64,000 nt of DNA, taken from NCBI RefSeq assembly GCF_000179915.2, contig NC_014963.1, positions 1,302,001 through 1,366,000 on the forward strand, in the 5' to 3' direction. The notes beneath the pieces were generated by a model. That model was given only the letters and a program-made list of their open reading frames with translations, had not been told where the DNA came from and searched no databases. The stretch comes from Terriglobus saanensis SP1PR4. Its GTDB lineage: Bacteria > Acidobacteriota > Terriglobia > Terriglobales > Acidobacteriaceae. Shown one piece after another: positions 52,386-61,613 of this stretch (position 1 is its first letter; each line of letters starts with the position of its first letter). Made by a program: the position numbers and the translations under genes.

Positions 52386-53003
52386 CTAAGCATCATGCTC
52401 AGCGAACTGGTTGGGAATTCTTTCTGAAGGAGGTAGGGCATCGGGATCCAGAGGGCTGTCACCCTGATGATCTTTAGACCCAAGCGCCTTCATGACGCGC
52501 GAAGTATGCTTCCCGCGCCGCATGGCCATCCGTCCCGTGCGTGAGACCTCGAGAATCTTGTAGCCGCTCTCCATCAGGACCTGGATCAGACCTTCGATCT
52601 TCGAAGAGGAGCCCGTCATCTCCAGCATCAACGACTCCGGAGCGAGATCCACAATACGCGCACGGAAGACTTCGGCCAGTTCAAACAGGTGAGTTCGCGA
52701 AGAAGACGAAGAAGCGGGTGGACCGGCTTCAACTTTGATCAGCGCTAGCTCACGAATCACGGCTTCGCTGCGGCCAACCTCGTCGACATCGCGCGTGATC
52801 TCCAGCTTGTAGAGCGATGCACGAATGCGATGTGCGGCGTTATCGGGTGCATCGCAGACGATGGTCATCCGCGAGACCTCTTCACGCTCTGTCTCGCCGA
52901 CGGTAAGCGAAGCGATGTTGATGTTGAGACGGCGGAAGAGCGAAGCGATCCGCGTGAGCACGCCTGGCTTGTTATCTACAAGTGCGATAAAAGTGTGAAG
53001 CAT
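52386..53003 (-). CDS. ilvN: acetolactate synthase small (regulatory) subunit
   Basis: The ACT-domain regulatory partner of IlvB, binding valine for feedback control. The 205 residues contain an N-terminal ACT domain (IALVDNKPGVLTRIASLFRR, NINIASLTVGETEREEVSRM) and a C-terminal half with EVFRARIVDLAPESLMLEMTG. The last 35 residues after RGKHTSRVM are a non-conserved polar tail. It lies between ilvB and ilvC on the same strand, with gaps of 52 and 72 bp. Confidence 0.95.
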   Translation of the reverse strand: MLHTFIALVDNKPGVLTRIASLFRRLNINIASLTVGETEREEVSRMTIVCDAPDNAAHRIRASLYKLEITRDVDEVGRSEAVIRELALIKVEAGPPASSSSSRTHLFELAEVFRARIVDLAPESLMLEMTGSSSKIEGLIQVLMESGYKILEVSRTGRMAMRRGKHTSRVMKALGSKDHQGDSPLDPDALPPSERIPNQFAEHDA

Positions 53004-53055
53004 AAGAGTATCCGTTCTCGGTCGTTAGTGATATCGCAAAGTTTCCGGGGGGAGA

Positions 53056-54822
53056 TTAGTCCTCGCTCGTCTCAATCAAAGGATTCGGCCGCCGAACCAT
53101 CTCATGCAGCGCAGCACCCGGAGCAATCATCGGGTAAACCCCATCTTCCTTTTCCACGGAGAAGTTGATCAGGAAAGCGGAAGCCCCTGTACGCGCCTTG
53201 GTCACCGTAGACAGCACCTGAGAACGCTCAGTCACATGCGCTCCAGGAATGCCATGCGCATCCGCGAGCTTGACGAAATCTGGCGACAGGATCGGCGAGC
53301 ATGCATAATTCTTGTCATAGAACGCCTCCTGCCACTGCCGCACCATGCCGAGGAAGCCGTTATTGATCACGGCGATGTTGATGTGAATGCCTTCCTGAAC
53401 AATCGTGGAGAGCTCGGAAGCCGTCATCTGGAAACCGCCGTCACCAGCGATAACCCAGACATCCTTCTCCGGGCAGGCGATCTTCGCGCCGATGGCGGCA
53501 GGCAAGGCGAATCCCATCGTTCCCAGGCCGCCCGAGGTGACGAGTGAGCGAGTAGCTTCATGGCGGAAGTACTGCGCCTCCCACATCTGGTGCTGGCCTA
53601 CGTCGGTTGCGATGATCGTGTTGTCGAGACGTCCGGCGGCCTTCGCCTCCTGCCAGATGTCGTTGATCACGTGTGCTGCGTAGAGGTGTCCGTTGTCCGG
53701 AAGATTGATGATGTCGCGCACACTGGCATCGCCCTTCATCGCACGAATCTCCTCGCGCCATTCCTTGGTCACATCCACCTGTCGAGGCTCGCCTGCCTGG
53801 TCGATCAACGGCGCCATGGTGTTCAGCACCTGCTTGAGATCGCCGATCAGTGCGACGTCTACCTTTACATTCTTGTTGATCTCACTCGGATCGATCTCGA
53901 TATGGATCTTCTTCGCATTCGGTGCATACGTTGCGAGGTTGCCGGTCACACGATCGTCGAAGCGCATGCCAAACGCCAGCAGAAGATCCGACTGCTGAAT
54001 CGCGTTGTTCACCCACGATTCACCGTGCATACCCATCATGCCTAGTGCCAGCGGATGCGATGCAGGGAAGCCCCCCAGGCCCAGCAACGTCGTGGCGACC
54101 GGAATCTTGTGACGTTCTGCGAACGCAAGCACTTCAACCTCAGCTTCAGCCTGAATGATGCCGTGTCCCGCAAGAATCACAGGCCGCTTCGAACCGCGCA
54201 TCAAAGAGATCGCCTTCGCCATATCGGCAGACTCAGCATGCAGCATCGGATGCGGACGGTACTCAGGAGGCACAGCAGCTTCGAAATCAAAGACACATGT
54301 CGCCTGCTGCGCATCTTTGGTGATGTCCACGAGCACCGGCCCCGGACGCCCACTGCGCGCAATCTGGAATGCTTCGCGAATCATCGGAGCCACATCCTCC
54401 GCACGCGTCGCCACGAAGTTATGCTTCGTGATAGGCAGCGTGATGCCGGTGATGTCGATCTCCTGGAACGCATCTGTTCCAAGCACCTTGGACGAGACCT
54501 GGCCCGTGATGCAGACCATTGGAATCGAATCGAGCATAGCGGTTGCAATGCCCGTCACCAGGTTCGTTGCTCCCGGACCGGAGGTCGCTACGGCAACACC
54601 AACCTTGCCTGAGGCGCGTGCATAGCCGTCTGCCATGTGCACCGCGCCCTGCTCATGTCGTACCAGCACATGATGAATGGGAAATTTACGCAGAGCGTCA
54701 TACGCCGGAAGAATCGCTCCACCGGGATAACCAAAGACGTCGGTGACGCCTTCGCCGACGAGCGTGGCCCAGAGGATCTCGGCTCCGGTCAGGGTGGGTG
54801 CGTTCGGATTCGTCTTCGTCAT
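53056..54822 (-). CDS. ilvB: acetolactate synthase large (catalytic) subunit
   Basis: Thiamine-diphosphate enzyme that condenses pyruvate with pyruvate or 2-oxobutyrate. 588 residues with the catalytic Glu in VLVRHEQGAVHMADGYAR and FAD-domain stretches such as LLLAFGMRFDDRVTG. The ThDP/magnesium motif is VIAGDGGFQMTASELSTIV followed by NIAVINNGFLGMVRQWQ. AAAGGAG six bases before the ATG is one of the strongest ribosome-binding sites in the operon. It is followed by its regulatory subunit. Confidence 0.97.
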   Translation of the reverse strand: MTKTNPNAPTLTGAEILWATLVGEGVTDVFGYPGGAILPAYDALRKFPIHHVLVRHEQGAVHMADGYARASGKVGVAVATSGPGATNLVTGIATAMLDSIPMVCITGQVSSKVLGTDAFQEIDITGITLPITKHNFVATRAEDVAPMIREAFQIARSGRPGPVLVDITKDAQQATCVFDFEAAVPPEYRPHPMLHAESADMAKAISLMRGSKRPVILAGHGIIQAEAEVEVLAFAERHKIPVATTLLGLGGFPASHPLALGMMGMHGESWVNNAIQQSDLLLAFGMRFDDRVTGNLATYAPNAKKIHIEIDPSEINKNVKVDVALIGDLKQVLNTMAPLIDQAGEPRQVDVTKEWREEIRAMKGDASVRDIINLPDNGHLYAAHVINDIWQEAKAAGRLDNTIIATDVGQHQMWEAQYFRHEATRSLVTSGGLGTMGFALPAAIGAKIACPEKDVWVIAGDGGFQMTASELSTIVQEGIHINIAVINNGFLGMVRQWQEAFYDKNYACSPILSPDFVKLADAHGIPGAHVTERSQVLSTVTKARTGASAFLINFSVEKEDGVYPMIAPGAALHEMVRRPNPLIETSED

Positions 54823-54866
54823 TGCGTGCTCCTTTTTTTACTACTGTGTTCTTCAGGAAAGTTGAA

Positions 54867-56561
54867 CTAAGAAGTAATTGCGCCCTTGCTTGCAGACGAA
54901 ACGCCCTTCGTATACTTCGCGAAGACTCCACGCTTGTACCGCGACTCGGGCGCTTTGAAGTTTTCAAGCCGCTTCGCAATCTCATCAGCCGGAACTTCCA
55001 GACGAAGCTCGCGATTTGGAATATCAAACGTAATCAGATCGCCTTCATGCACTGCCGCGATGGGACCGCCGAGATAAGCCTCTGGCGCGACATGCCCGGC
55101 CATCAGGCCGCGTGTCGCACCGGAGAATCGCCCATCGGTCAGCAGAGCCACGGTCTCTGAAAGCTCCGGAATGCCCTTGATCGCTGCCGTTACGGCCAGC
55201 ATCTCGCGCATGCCTGGGCCGCCCTTCGGACCTTCGTAGCGAATCACGCAAATATCGTTGGGCTTGATTTTGCCCTCTTCCACTGCGGCGAAGCAGAGGT
55301 CTTCGGACTCGAAGACGCGTGCAGGTCCCTGATGGAAGAGGCGCTCATGCCCAGCCACCTTGATCACGCAACCCTCCGGTGCAAGGTTCCCATGCAGGAT
55401 CACGAGGCCACCTGTAGGCTTCAGCGGCTTTTCCAGCTTGTGAATCACAGGCTGGCCTGGCGTCTCCACAGCATCCTTCGCTTCTTCGGCAAGGGTGCGG
55501 CCGGTGACGGTAGGCGTATCGCCATTTATCAATCCGCCATCGATAAGAATTTTTGCAAGAAGGCGCGATCCGCCCGCCTCCTGGTAATCCTTCGCAACAT
55601 ACTTGCCGCCCGGAGAAAGGTCGCAGATGTGCGGCGTGCGTTCATTGATCGCGTTGAACTCATCGATGTTGAAAGGAATGTTGAACTCGCTCGCGATGGC
55701 AAGCAGATGCAGGACGGCGTTTGTGCTGCCGCCGCTGGCACAGACCGCGGCGTAAGCGTTCTCGATGGCTTTACGCGTAACGATGTCCGACGGCTTTGTG
55801 CCGCGACGTGCCAACTCCATCACCAGCTTGCCCGCCTCGCGGCTCGCGTGTGCCTTTTCCGGGGACATCGCGAGAACACCTGTAAGGTGGATCGGCGAGA
55901 TCCCGAGAAACTCTCCCGCCATGGCCATCGTGTTCGCCGTAAACTGACCACCGCACGCGCCTGGCCCCGGACAAGCAGCAGCTTCAACCGCTTCGAGATC
56001 GTCGTCGGAGATCTTTCCCGCAGCGTGCGATCCGATGGCCTCAAACACATTCAGAATCGTGATGTTCTTGTGCGTTCCATCCGGCTGCGCAAGCTGCCCA
56101 GGAGCAATGCTGCCGCCGTAGAGCATCAGGCCTGGAATGTTCACGCGTGCCAGCGCCATGATCGCCGCAGGCATGTTCTTGTCGCAACCCGCGATACAGA
56201 TCAGGCCATCGAACGAGTTACCGCGCGCCACGAGCTCAATCGAATCGGCAATCACTTCGCGCGAGATCAGCGAAGCCTTCATGCCTTCGGTGCCCATCGT
56301 GATGCCGTCCGAGATCGTGACGGTGTTAAACTCCATCGGTGTGCCACCCGCTTCGCGTACGCCCTGCTTCACCGCTTCGGCGACCTGGCGCAGATGGAAG
56401 TTGCAAGGCCCAATCTCGGTCCACGTGTTCGCAATGCCGATGATCGGCTTGTGCAGATCTTCTTTGGTGAAACCAACGCCGCGCAGATAGCTGCGCGCAG
56501 CAGCGCGGTTGGGGCCTTCGGTTAGTACAATCGAATTCTTTTTACCGGGTACGACACTCAT
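54867..56561 (-). CDS. ilvD: dihydroxyacid dehydratase
   Basis: Iron-sulphur enzyme that dehydrates the dihydroxy acids to 2-oxo acids. The three cluster cysteines are in GPCNFHLRQ, AGCDKNMPAAIMA and PGACGGQFTANTMA. The N-terminal part has RSYLRGVGFTKEDLHKPIIG and ITMGTEGMKASLISRE; the C-terminal part has GPKGGPGMREML and TDGRFSGATRGLM. 564 residues, normal length. GGAG lies eight bases upstream of the ATG. It follows a secreted protein gene inside the operon. Confidence 0.97.
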   Translation of the reverse strand: MSVVPGKKNSIVLTEGPNRAAARSYLRGVGFTKEDLHKPIIGIANTWTEIGPCNFHLRQVAEAVKQGVREAGGTPMEFNTVTISDGITMGTEGMKASLISREVIADSIELVARGNSFDGLICIAGCDKNMPAAIMALARVNIPGLMLYGGSIAPGQLAQPDGTHKNITILNVFEAIGSHAAGKISDDDLEAVEAAACPGPGACGGQFTANTMAMAGEFLGISPIHLTGVLAMSPEKAHASREAGKLVMELARRGTKPSDIVTRKAIENAYAAVCASGGSTNAVLHLLAIASEFNIPFNIDEFNAINERTPHICDLSPGGKYVAKDYQEAGGSRLLAKILIDGGLINGDTPTVTGRTLAEEAKDAVETPGQPVIHKLEKPLKPTGGLVILHGNLAPEGCVIKVAGHERLFHQGPARVFESEDLCFAAVEEGKIKPNDICVIRYEGPKGGPGMREMLAVTAAIKGIPELSETVALLTDGRFSGATRGLMAGHVAPEAYLGGPIAAVHEGDLITFDIPNRELRLEVPADEIAKRLENFKAPESRYKRGVFAKYTKGVSSASKGAITS

Positions 56562-56598
56562 GGGAACTTCTCCAGTGCTTCAACAATGCAGGGCGTGA

Positions 56599-57129
56599 TT
56601 AGTGCCGGATGATGGACTTATTCTTCGGAGGAACAGGTTGTGGAGAGACGAGCGAGTCAAAATCTTTCACAAGCGCCGCAATCGTTTCATCCAGGTTCTT
56701 ATCTCGATTTTTCTGACGGACAGCGTAATTCGTGCGCTCGGTAAGGGACCAAAGAACAATGTGAGAGTGCGGATCTTGAAGCACAACGCGGAACTGGCGG
56801 AAGCCGCCGGAACCCTGGCCACTCGCAATCGACTGACCGGGGGAGATTTCATAGTGAAGTTCCAGAACGAGGTCCGCAGCGTTGGGATCAGCAACGAGTT
56901 GAAAGCGGCTCAGCGCACCGATGCCTTGATAGAAGCTGTTGTAGGCGCGAAGGCAGTCGGCATTCTCTTGGTCACCCGCATTGCCGATAAAGAGCTTCGT
57001 AGCCGACGTGAGCGCGGCGGGCAGAGGCGCCGCAGGCGGCTCAGGTGTCTGTGCACCCGCAGTTGCAGCGAAGAGCAGCACCGACAACGTGGATGCGAGA
57101 GCGAGCTTCGAGTTGAGTGGGTATCTCAT
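56599..57129 (-). CDS. secreted protein of unknown function inside the leu-ilv operon
   Basis: A 176-residue protein with a signal peptide (SKLALASTLSVLLFAATAGA|Q) and a proline/alanine-rich stretch after it. The mature part reads KLFIGNAGDQENADC, LVADPNAADLVLELHYEISPG, FRVVLQDPHSHIVLWSLTERT and DETIAALVKDFDSLV. This looks like a small alpha/beta fold of the kind seen in periplasmic or lipoprotein-like DUF4136-type proteins, but I cannot name the family. A single Cys is present. GAGGA precedes the ATG by five bases, and the leuD stop is only eight bases upstream, so it is expressed with the leucine genes although its product leaves the cytoplasm. Confidence 0.7.
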   Translation of the reverse strand: MRYPLNSKLALASTLSVLLFAATAGAQTPEPPAAPLPAALTSATKLFIGNAGDQENADCLRAYNSFYQGIGALSRFQLVADPNAADLVLELHYEISPGQSIASGQGSGGFRQFRVVLQDPHSHIVLWSLTERTNYAVRQKNRDKNLDETIAALVKDFDSLVSPQPVPPKNKSIIRH

Positions 57130-57137
57130 CTTCGTCC

Positions 57138-57764
57138 TCAGGCCTTCGGTGCGGTCCAGAAATCGTTGTCGTGTTTGCTCTCAAAAGTATCGAGAGAGTC
57201 AATGTGTCGCAGCGTGAGGCCGATATCGTCAAGCCCATTCAGCAGGCAATATTTGCGGAAAGGATCGATCTCGAAGCCTGCTTTGAAGCCCTGATCGTCC
57301 GTGACCGTCTGCTCTTCCAGGTTGATCGTGATCACGTGCTTCGGATTTGCCGTCGAACGCTGCATCAGCGTCTCGACGTCCTCATCCGACAGACGAACAA
57401 GGATGATGCCGTTTTTGCCCGCGTTTGAAAAGAAGATGTCCGCGAACGAAGGTGCAATCACAGCAAGAAAACCATACTGGTTGATTGCCCACGCAGCGTG
57501 TTCGCGCGAAGATCCGCAGCCGAAGTTCTTCTCTGCAATCAGGATCTTCGATCCGTTGTACTCCGGCTTGTTCAGCACGAAGTCGGAGTTCGGCTCCACG
57601 TGGTCCGGTGTGTCCAGGTTGTAGCGCCAGTCGAAGAACAGGAAATCGCCATACCCCGTACGCTCGATGCGCTTCAGAAACTGCTTCGGAATAATCTGGT
57701 CCGTGTCGATGTTCGGTAGCGGCAAAGGCACAGCGGTGCTGGTCAGAACGTTGATAGGAATCAT
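57138..57764 (-). CDS. leuD: 3-isopropylmalate dehydratase small subunit
   Basis: Swivelling-domain subunit of isopropylmalate isomerase, 208 residues. Substrate-binding loop FGCGSSREHAAWA is intact, and the N-terminus shows PNIDTDQIIPKQFLKR. The ATG at 57764 overlaps the leuC stop by one base (TAATG), so the two subunits are translationally coupled; the longer frame lies inside leuC. It is followed after eight bases by the secreted protein. Confidence 0.96.
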   Translation of the reverse strand: MIPINVLTSTAVPLPLPNIDTDQIIPKQFLKRIERTGYGDFLFFDWRYNLDTPDHVEPNSDFVLNKPEYNGSKILIAEKNFGCGSSREHAAWAINQYGFLAVIAPSFADIFFSNAGKNGIILVRLSDEDVETLMQRSTANPKHVITINLEEQTVTDDQGFKAGFEIDPFRKYCLLNGLDDIGLTLRHIDSLDTFESKHDNDFWTAPKA

Positions 57765-59227
57765 TAGCGCGAACCTCCTTCGACGAGCATCTGCTCTGCT
57801 GGCAACGTGGGGGCGATCTCTTTCCACTTGCGAATGTCTGTGAAGTGACCCGTGATCGCAGCCGCAGCTGCCATCTCCGGAGAAACAAGATGCGTACGCC
57901 CACCGCGTCCCTGGCGACCCTCAAAGTTGCGGTTCGAGGTCGAAGCGCAACGCTCTCCCGGCTGCAGAATGTCCGGATTCATCCCCAGGCACATCGAACA
58001 TCCCGGCTCGCGCCACTCAAAGCCTGCCGTCTTGAAGACCAGATCCAGACCCTCCTGCTCCGCCTGCCGCTTCACCGCCTGTGATCCCGGAACGACCATC
58101 GCGCGCACCTTCGTCGCAATGTGATGTCCCTTGACGACAGCAGCCGCAGCGCGCAGATCTTCAATGCGTCCATTCGTGCAGGATCCAAGAAACACCGTGT
58201 CGATCCTGATCTCTTCCATTGGTGTTCCCGGCTTCAGGTCCATGTACTCAAAGGCGCGCTCGTAGCTCTTGCGATCGGCATCGCTCTTCGCATCCTCCAG
58301 CGTAGGAACGGACGCGCCAATCGTCGTCGTCATTCCCGGCGAAGTCCCCCAAGTCACCGCAGGTGCAAGCGTCGTCGCATCGATATGCAGCTCGCGATCA
58401 TAGATCGCACCCGCATCCGTTGGAAGAGTCTTCCAGTGCGCTACAGCGGCATCCCACTGCTCGCCTTTGGGAGCAAAGCGTCGCCCCTTCAGATAGGCAA
58501 ACGTCGTCTCGTCCGGTGCGATCATACCGGCGCGCGCGCCAGCCTCAATGCTCATGTTGCAGATCGTCATGCGGCCTTCCATCGAAAGCGCGCGAATCGC
58601 CGAACCTGCGTACTCGATCACGCATCCCGTCGCGCCATCCGTACCGATGCGGCCGATGATGTCGAGAATGATGTCCTTTGCTGTAACTCCAAAGGGAAGA
58701 TCTCCCTCAACATTGATGAGGAAGGTCTTCGGTCGCGACTGAGGCAGCGTCTGCGTCGCCATCACGTGTTCGACTTCGCTCGTTCCAATACCGAAGGCGA
58801 GCGCGCCAAACGCACCGTGTGTGGACGTGTGTGAATCGCCGCAGACGATCGTCATGCCCGGCTTCGTCGCACCCAGCTCCGGCCCGATCATGTGCACGAT
58901 GCCCTGCGAAGCGTCCTGCACGTCGAAGAACTCAATGCCAAACTCCGCACAGTTCTTGCGCAGCGCATTCACCTGCGCGGCAGCAACCTGATCGACAATC
59001 ACGAGGCGATCCTGCGCGCTCGTCGTCGGAACATTATGGTCCACCGTCGCAATGTGACGGTCAGGGCGACGCAGTTTGCGTCCGGCCAGGCGAAGACCAT
59101 CAAACGCCTGTGGCGACGTGACTTCGTGCACCAGTTGCAGATCGATGTAGATCAGCGTCGGCTCGCCCGTAGGCTCTGCGACGATGTGCTGCTCCCAAAC
59201 TTTTTCGAACAATGTCTTCGCTGCCAT
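57764..59227 (-). CDS. leuC: 3-isopropylmalate dehydratase large subunit
   Basis: Aconitase-family subunit carrying the [4Fe-4S] cluster, 487 residues. Cluster cysteines are in [15 protein letters not shown] and [11 protein letters not shown]. Further motifs are [16 protein letters not shown] and [13 protein letters not shown]-terminus [13 protein letters not shown] is typical. It lies ten bases after the leuB stop and is coupled to leuD. Confidence 0.97.
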   Translation of the reverse strand: MAAKTLFEKVWEQHIVAEPTGEPTLIYIDLQLVHEVTSPQAFDGLRLAGRKLRRPDRHIATVDHNVPTTSAQDRLVIVDQVAAAQVNALRKNCAEFGIEFFDVQDASQGIVHMIGPELGATKPGMTIVCGDSHTSTHGAFGALAFGIGTSEVEHVMATQTLPQSRPKTFLINVEGDLPFGVTAKDIILDIIGRIGTDGATGCVIEYAGSAIRALSMEGRMTICNMSIEAGARAGMIAPDETTFAYLKGRRFAPKGEQWDAAVAHWKTLPTDAGAIYDRELHIDATTLAPAVTWGTSPGMTTTIGASVPTLEDAKSDADRKSYERAFEYMDLKPGTPMEEIRIDTVFLGSCTNGRIEDLRAAAAVVKGHHIATKVRAMVVPGSQAVKRQAEQEGLDLVFKTAGFEWREPGCSMCLGMNPDILQPGERCASTSNRNFEGRQGRGGRTHLVSPEMAAAAAITGHFTDIRKWKEIAPTLPAEQMLVEGGSR

Positions 59228-59237
59228 ATGCCTGTCC

Positions 59238-60323
59238 TTACTTCAGTGAAGCCTTGACCTTATCGAGAATGATCTTGCCCATCTCGGTTGTAGAAACAGT
59301 GCGCTGCCCGACGATGTTGCCGCGCGCGATATCCGTAGTGCGATTGCCTTCTTCCAAAGCCTCAATCACAGCAGCCTCAATGACCTTCGCCTCAGCTTCC
59401 AGTCCAGCCGAGTGCCGCAGAACCAGTGCCGCTGTGAGGATGGCGCCAATCGGATTCGCCTTGCCTGTTCCGGCAATGTCAGGAGCCGATCCATGCACCG
59501 GCTCGTAAAGATTTACTTTGCCGCCGAGCGTTGCAGAGGGAAGCATGCCGAGCGACCCGGTAATCACGCCGCTCTCATCTGACAGGATGTCGCCGAACAG
59601 ATTCTCCGTCAGCACGACATCGAAGCTGCGTGGCGTATTCATGAGATGAATCGCCATGGAATCCACAAGCTGATGTTCCAGCGTCACGTCTGGATAATCC
59701 TTCGCAACTTCCGTCACAGCAGCACGCCAGAGCTGCGAAACCTCCAGCACGTTCGCCTTGTCCACAGAGGTGACCTTCTTCTTACGCTTCTGCGCGAGCT
59801 GGAAGGCGATCTTCGCCACACGTACGACCTCGGCCTTCGAATAGACCATCGTGTTGTGCGCGAGTTCCTTCTCGCGGTCCCACCAGCGCGGCTCGCCAAA
59901 GTAAAGCCCACCCAGTAGTTCGCGGACGAAGAGAATATCGACGCCTTCGGTGATCTCAGGCCGCAGCGGAGAGTTGTCCGCCAGCGCTTTGTACGCGGTC
60001 GCCGGACGAAGATTCGCAAAGCCACCCAGAGCGGAACGGATCTGCAACAGGCCAGCCTCGGGCCGCTCGTTCGGAGAAAGATGGTTGAACTTGTTGTCTC
60101 CCACCGCGCCCAGCAGGGCAGCGTCGCATGCGAGCGTCTGTTCCAAAGTCTCCGCAGGCAGCGGCGAGCCCTTTGCCGTAATCGCGACTCCACCAATCAA
60201 TAGCGGAACAAACTCGAAGCTGTGCCTACCGTGCGCGGCGACAGCCTCAAGTACGTTCACAGCTTCCTGCGTTACTTCGGGGCCAATGCCGTCACCGGCC
60301 AGCAATGCAATTTTCAGCTTCAT
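59238..60323 (-). CDS. leuB: 3-isopropylmalate dehydrogenase
   Basis: NAD-dependent oxidative decarboxylation of 3-isopropylmalate to 2-oxoisocaproate. 361 residues, standard. It opens with [18 protein letters not shown]. It has the substrate arginine/tyrosine region [13 protein letters not shown], the metal-binding acids in [18 protein letters not shown], and the NAD motif [20 protein letters not shown]. It lies 15 bases downstream of leuA. Confidence 0.97.
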   Translation of the reverse strand: MKLKIALLAGDGIGPEVTQEAVNVLEAVAAHGRHSFEFVPLLIGGVAITAKGSPLPAETLEQTLACDAALLGAVGDNKFNHLSPNERPEAGLLQIRSALGGFANLRPATAYKALADNSPLRPEITEGVDILFVRELLGGLYFGEPRWWDREKELAHNTMVYSKAEVVRVAKIAFQLAQKRKKKVTSVDKANVLEVSQLWRAAVTEVAKDYPDVTLEHQLVDSMAIHLMNTPRSFDVVLTENLFGDILSDESGVITGSLGMLPSATLGGKVNLYEPVHGSAPDIAGTGKANPIGAILTAALVLRHSAGLEAEAKVIEAAVIEALEEGNRTTDIARGNIVGQRTVSTTEMGKIILDKVKASLK

Positions 60324-60338
60324 ATCTCTCTTCTCGTT

Positions 60339-61520
60339 CTAGTTTGCGGAAATCTTCTGCGGCAACAGAGCCACAATGTCCTGGTCATAGATCGCCTTCT
60401 TGCGATCGGCGAGCTCCGTGAAGCGCGTGTACGTCACGTCCAACTCATCCTTCGTCAGCGTATGTCCCAGCTCCGTCAGGCGATGCTCCAGAGCGCGCCT
60501 TCCCGAATGCTTGCCCAGCACAATGCTGTTCGCCGTAACGCCCACAGATTCAGGAGTCATGATCTCGTACGTCAGCGGATTGGCCAGCACGCCATGCTGA
60601 TGAATGCCGCTCTCGTGCGCAAAGGCATTTTTGCCAACGACCGCTTTATTTGGAGCCACACCAAAGCTGACAATCTCCCCCAGCATCGTGCTCGTCGGAG
60701 CCAGCTGATTCATCACGATGTTGTGCCGGAAAGGGAAGCGGTCCTTCCGCACCATCATCGCTGCGGCCACTTCTTCCAGTGCGGCATTGCCAGCACGTTC
60801 GCCGATGCCGTTGATCGTGACCTCAACCTGGCGCGCCCCGCCAAGAACACCGGCAAGCGCATTCGCCGTGGCCATACCAAGATCGTCATGGCAATGTGTC
60901 GAGAAGATCAGCGCATCGGAGTTAGCAATGCGCGCGCGCATCGTCTCAAAGAGTTGCTTGTACTCTGCGGGAGTTGTGTAGCCCACCGTATCCGGTAGAT
61001 TGATCGTCGTCGCCCCCGCTTCCACGGCCACGTTTACAAGCTGGATCATGAACTCCAGGTCCGAACGCGTTGCGTCTTCAGCAGAGAACTCCACGTCTTC
61101 TGAAAGTGTGCGCGCCAGGCGAACCATCTCGCCGGTCTGGTCCAACGCCTGTGCGCGGGTGATCCGCAGCTTGGCCTCGAGGTGCAGGTCGGACGAAGCG
61201 ATAAACACGTGGATACGATTCTTCTCCGCCGCCTCGACCGCCCTTCCCGCGGTAAGAACATCGTCGCGTCTGCAGCGTGCAAGTGCCGCGATCCGTGGGC
61301 CGTTCTTAAGCTCACGCGAAATAGCGCGAACGGATTCAAAGTCGCCGGTCGAGGCAATCGGGAAGCCTGCCTCGATAATGTCTACGCCCAGCGTCGAAAG
61401 CTGGTGCGCAAAACGGAGCTTCTCCGCATGGTGCATGGTGCATCCGGGGGACTGCTCGCCATCCCGGAGAGTGGTGTCGAAGAAGAGAACGCGATTGTTT
61501 GTAACGCTACCCGTGCTCAT
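60339..61520 (-). CDS. leuA: 2-isopropylmalate synthase, short form
   Basis: Condenses acetyl-CoA with 2-oxoisovalerate, the first leucine-specific step. The TIM barrel is complete: FFDTTLRDGEQSPGC at the start, FSTHCHDDLGMATANAL with the metal-binding histidines, and GIGERAGNAALEE. The accessory segment HESGIHQHGVL and VLGKHSGRRALEHRL follows. The protein is only 393 residues; the C-terminal leucine-binding regulatory domain of about 120 residues found in typical LeuA is missing. The ATG at 61520 begins the family N-terminus; a GTG at 61556 is in frame but unlikely. First gene of the nine-gene block, opposite the LysR gene. Confidence 0.9.
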   Translation of the reverse strand: MSTGSVTNNRVLFFDTTLRDGEQSPGCTMHHAEKLRFAHQLSTLGVDIIEAGFPIASTGDFESVRAISRELKNGPRIAALARCRRDDVLTAGRAVEAAEKNRIHVFIASSDLHLEAKLRITRAQALDQTGEMVRLARTLSEDVEFSAEDATRSDLEFMIQLVNVAVEAGATTINLPDTVGYTTPAEYKQLFETMRARIANSDALIFSTHCHDDLGMATANALAGVLGGARQVEVTINGIGERAGNAALEEVAAAMMVRKDRFPFRHNIVMNQLAPTSTMLGEIVSFGVAPNKAVVGKNAFAHESGIHQHGVLANPLTYEIMTPESVGVTANSIVLGKHSGRRALEHRLTELGHTLTKDELDVTYTRFTELADRKKAIYDQDIVALLPQKISAN

Positions 61521-61587
61521 GTTGATATTGTAAACATAACTACGATTTATAGGCACTGATGACAGTATCAGTAATTCTTATATCAAC
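61521..61587. promoter_or_regulatory. divergent leuA / LysR control region
   Basis: The interval between the two start codons is under 100 bp and AT-rich. It contains a perfect inverted repeat ACTGAT (61555-61560) / ATCAGT (61567-61572) with six bases between, of the T-N11-A type that LysR proteins bind. An outer pair GTTGATAT (61521-61528) / ATATCAAC (61580-61587) brackets it. Promoters of both genes must lie here. No leader peptide or attenuator fits in the space. Confidence 0.5.
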
Positions 61588-61613
61588 GCGCATTGAAGGA
61601 TCGGATACAGGCA

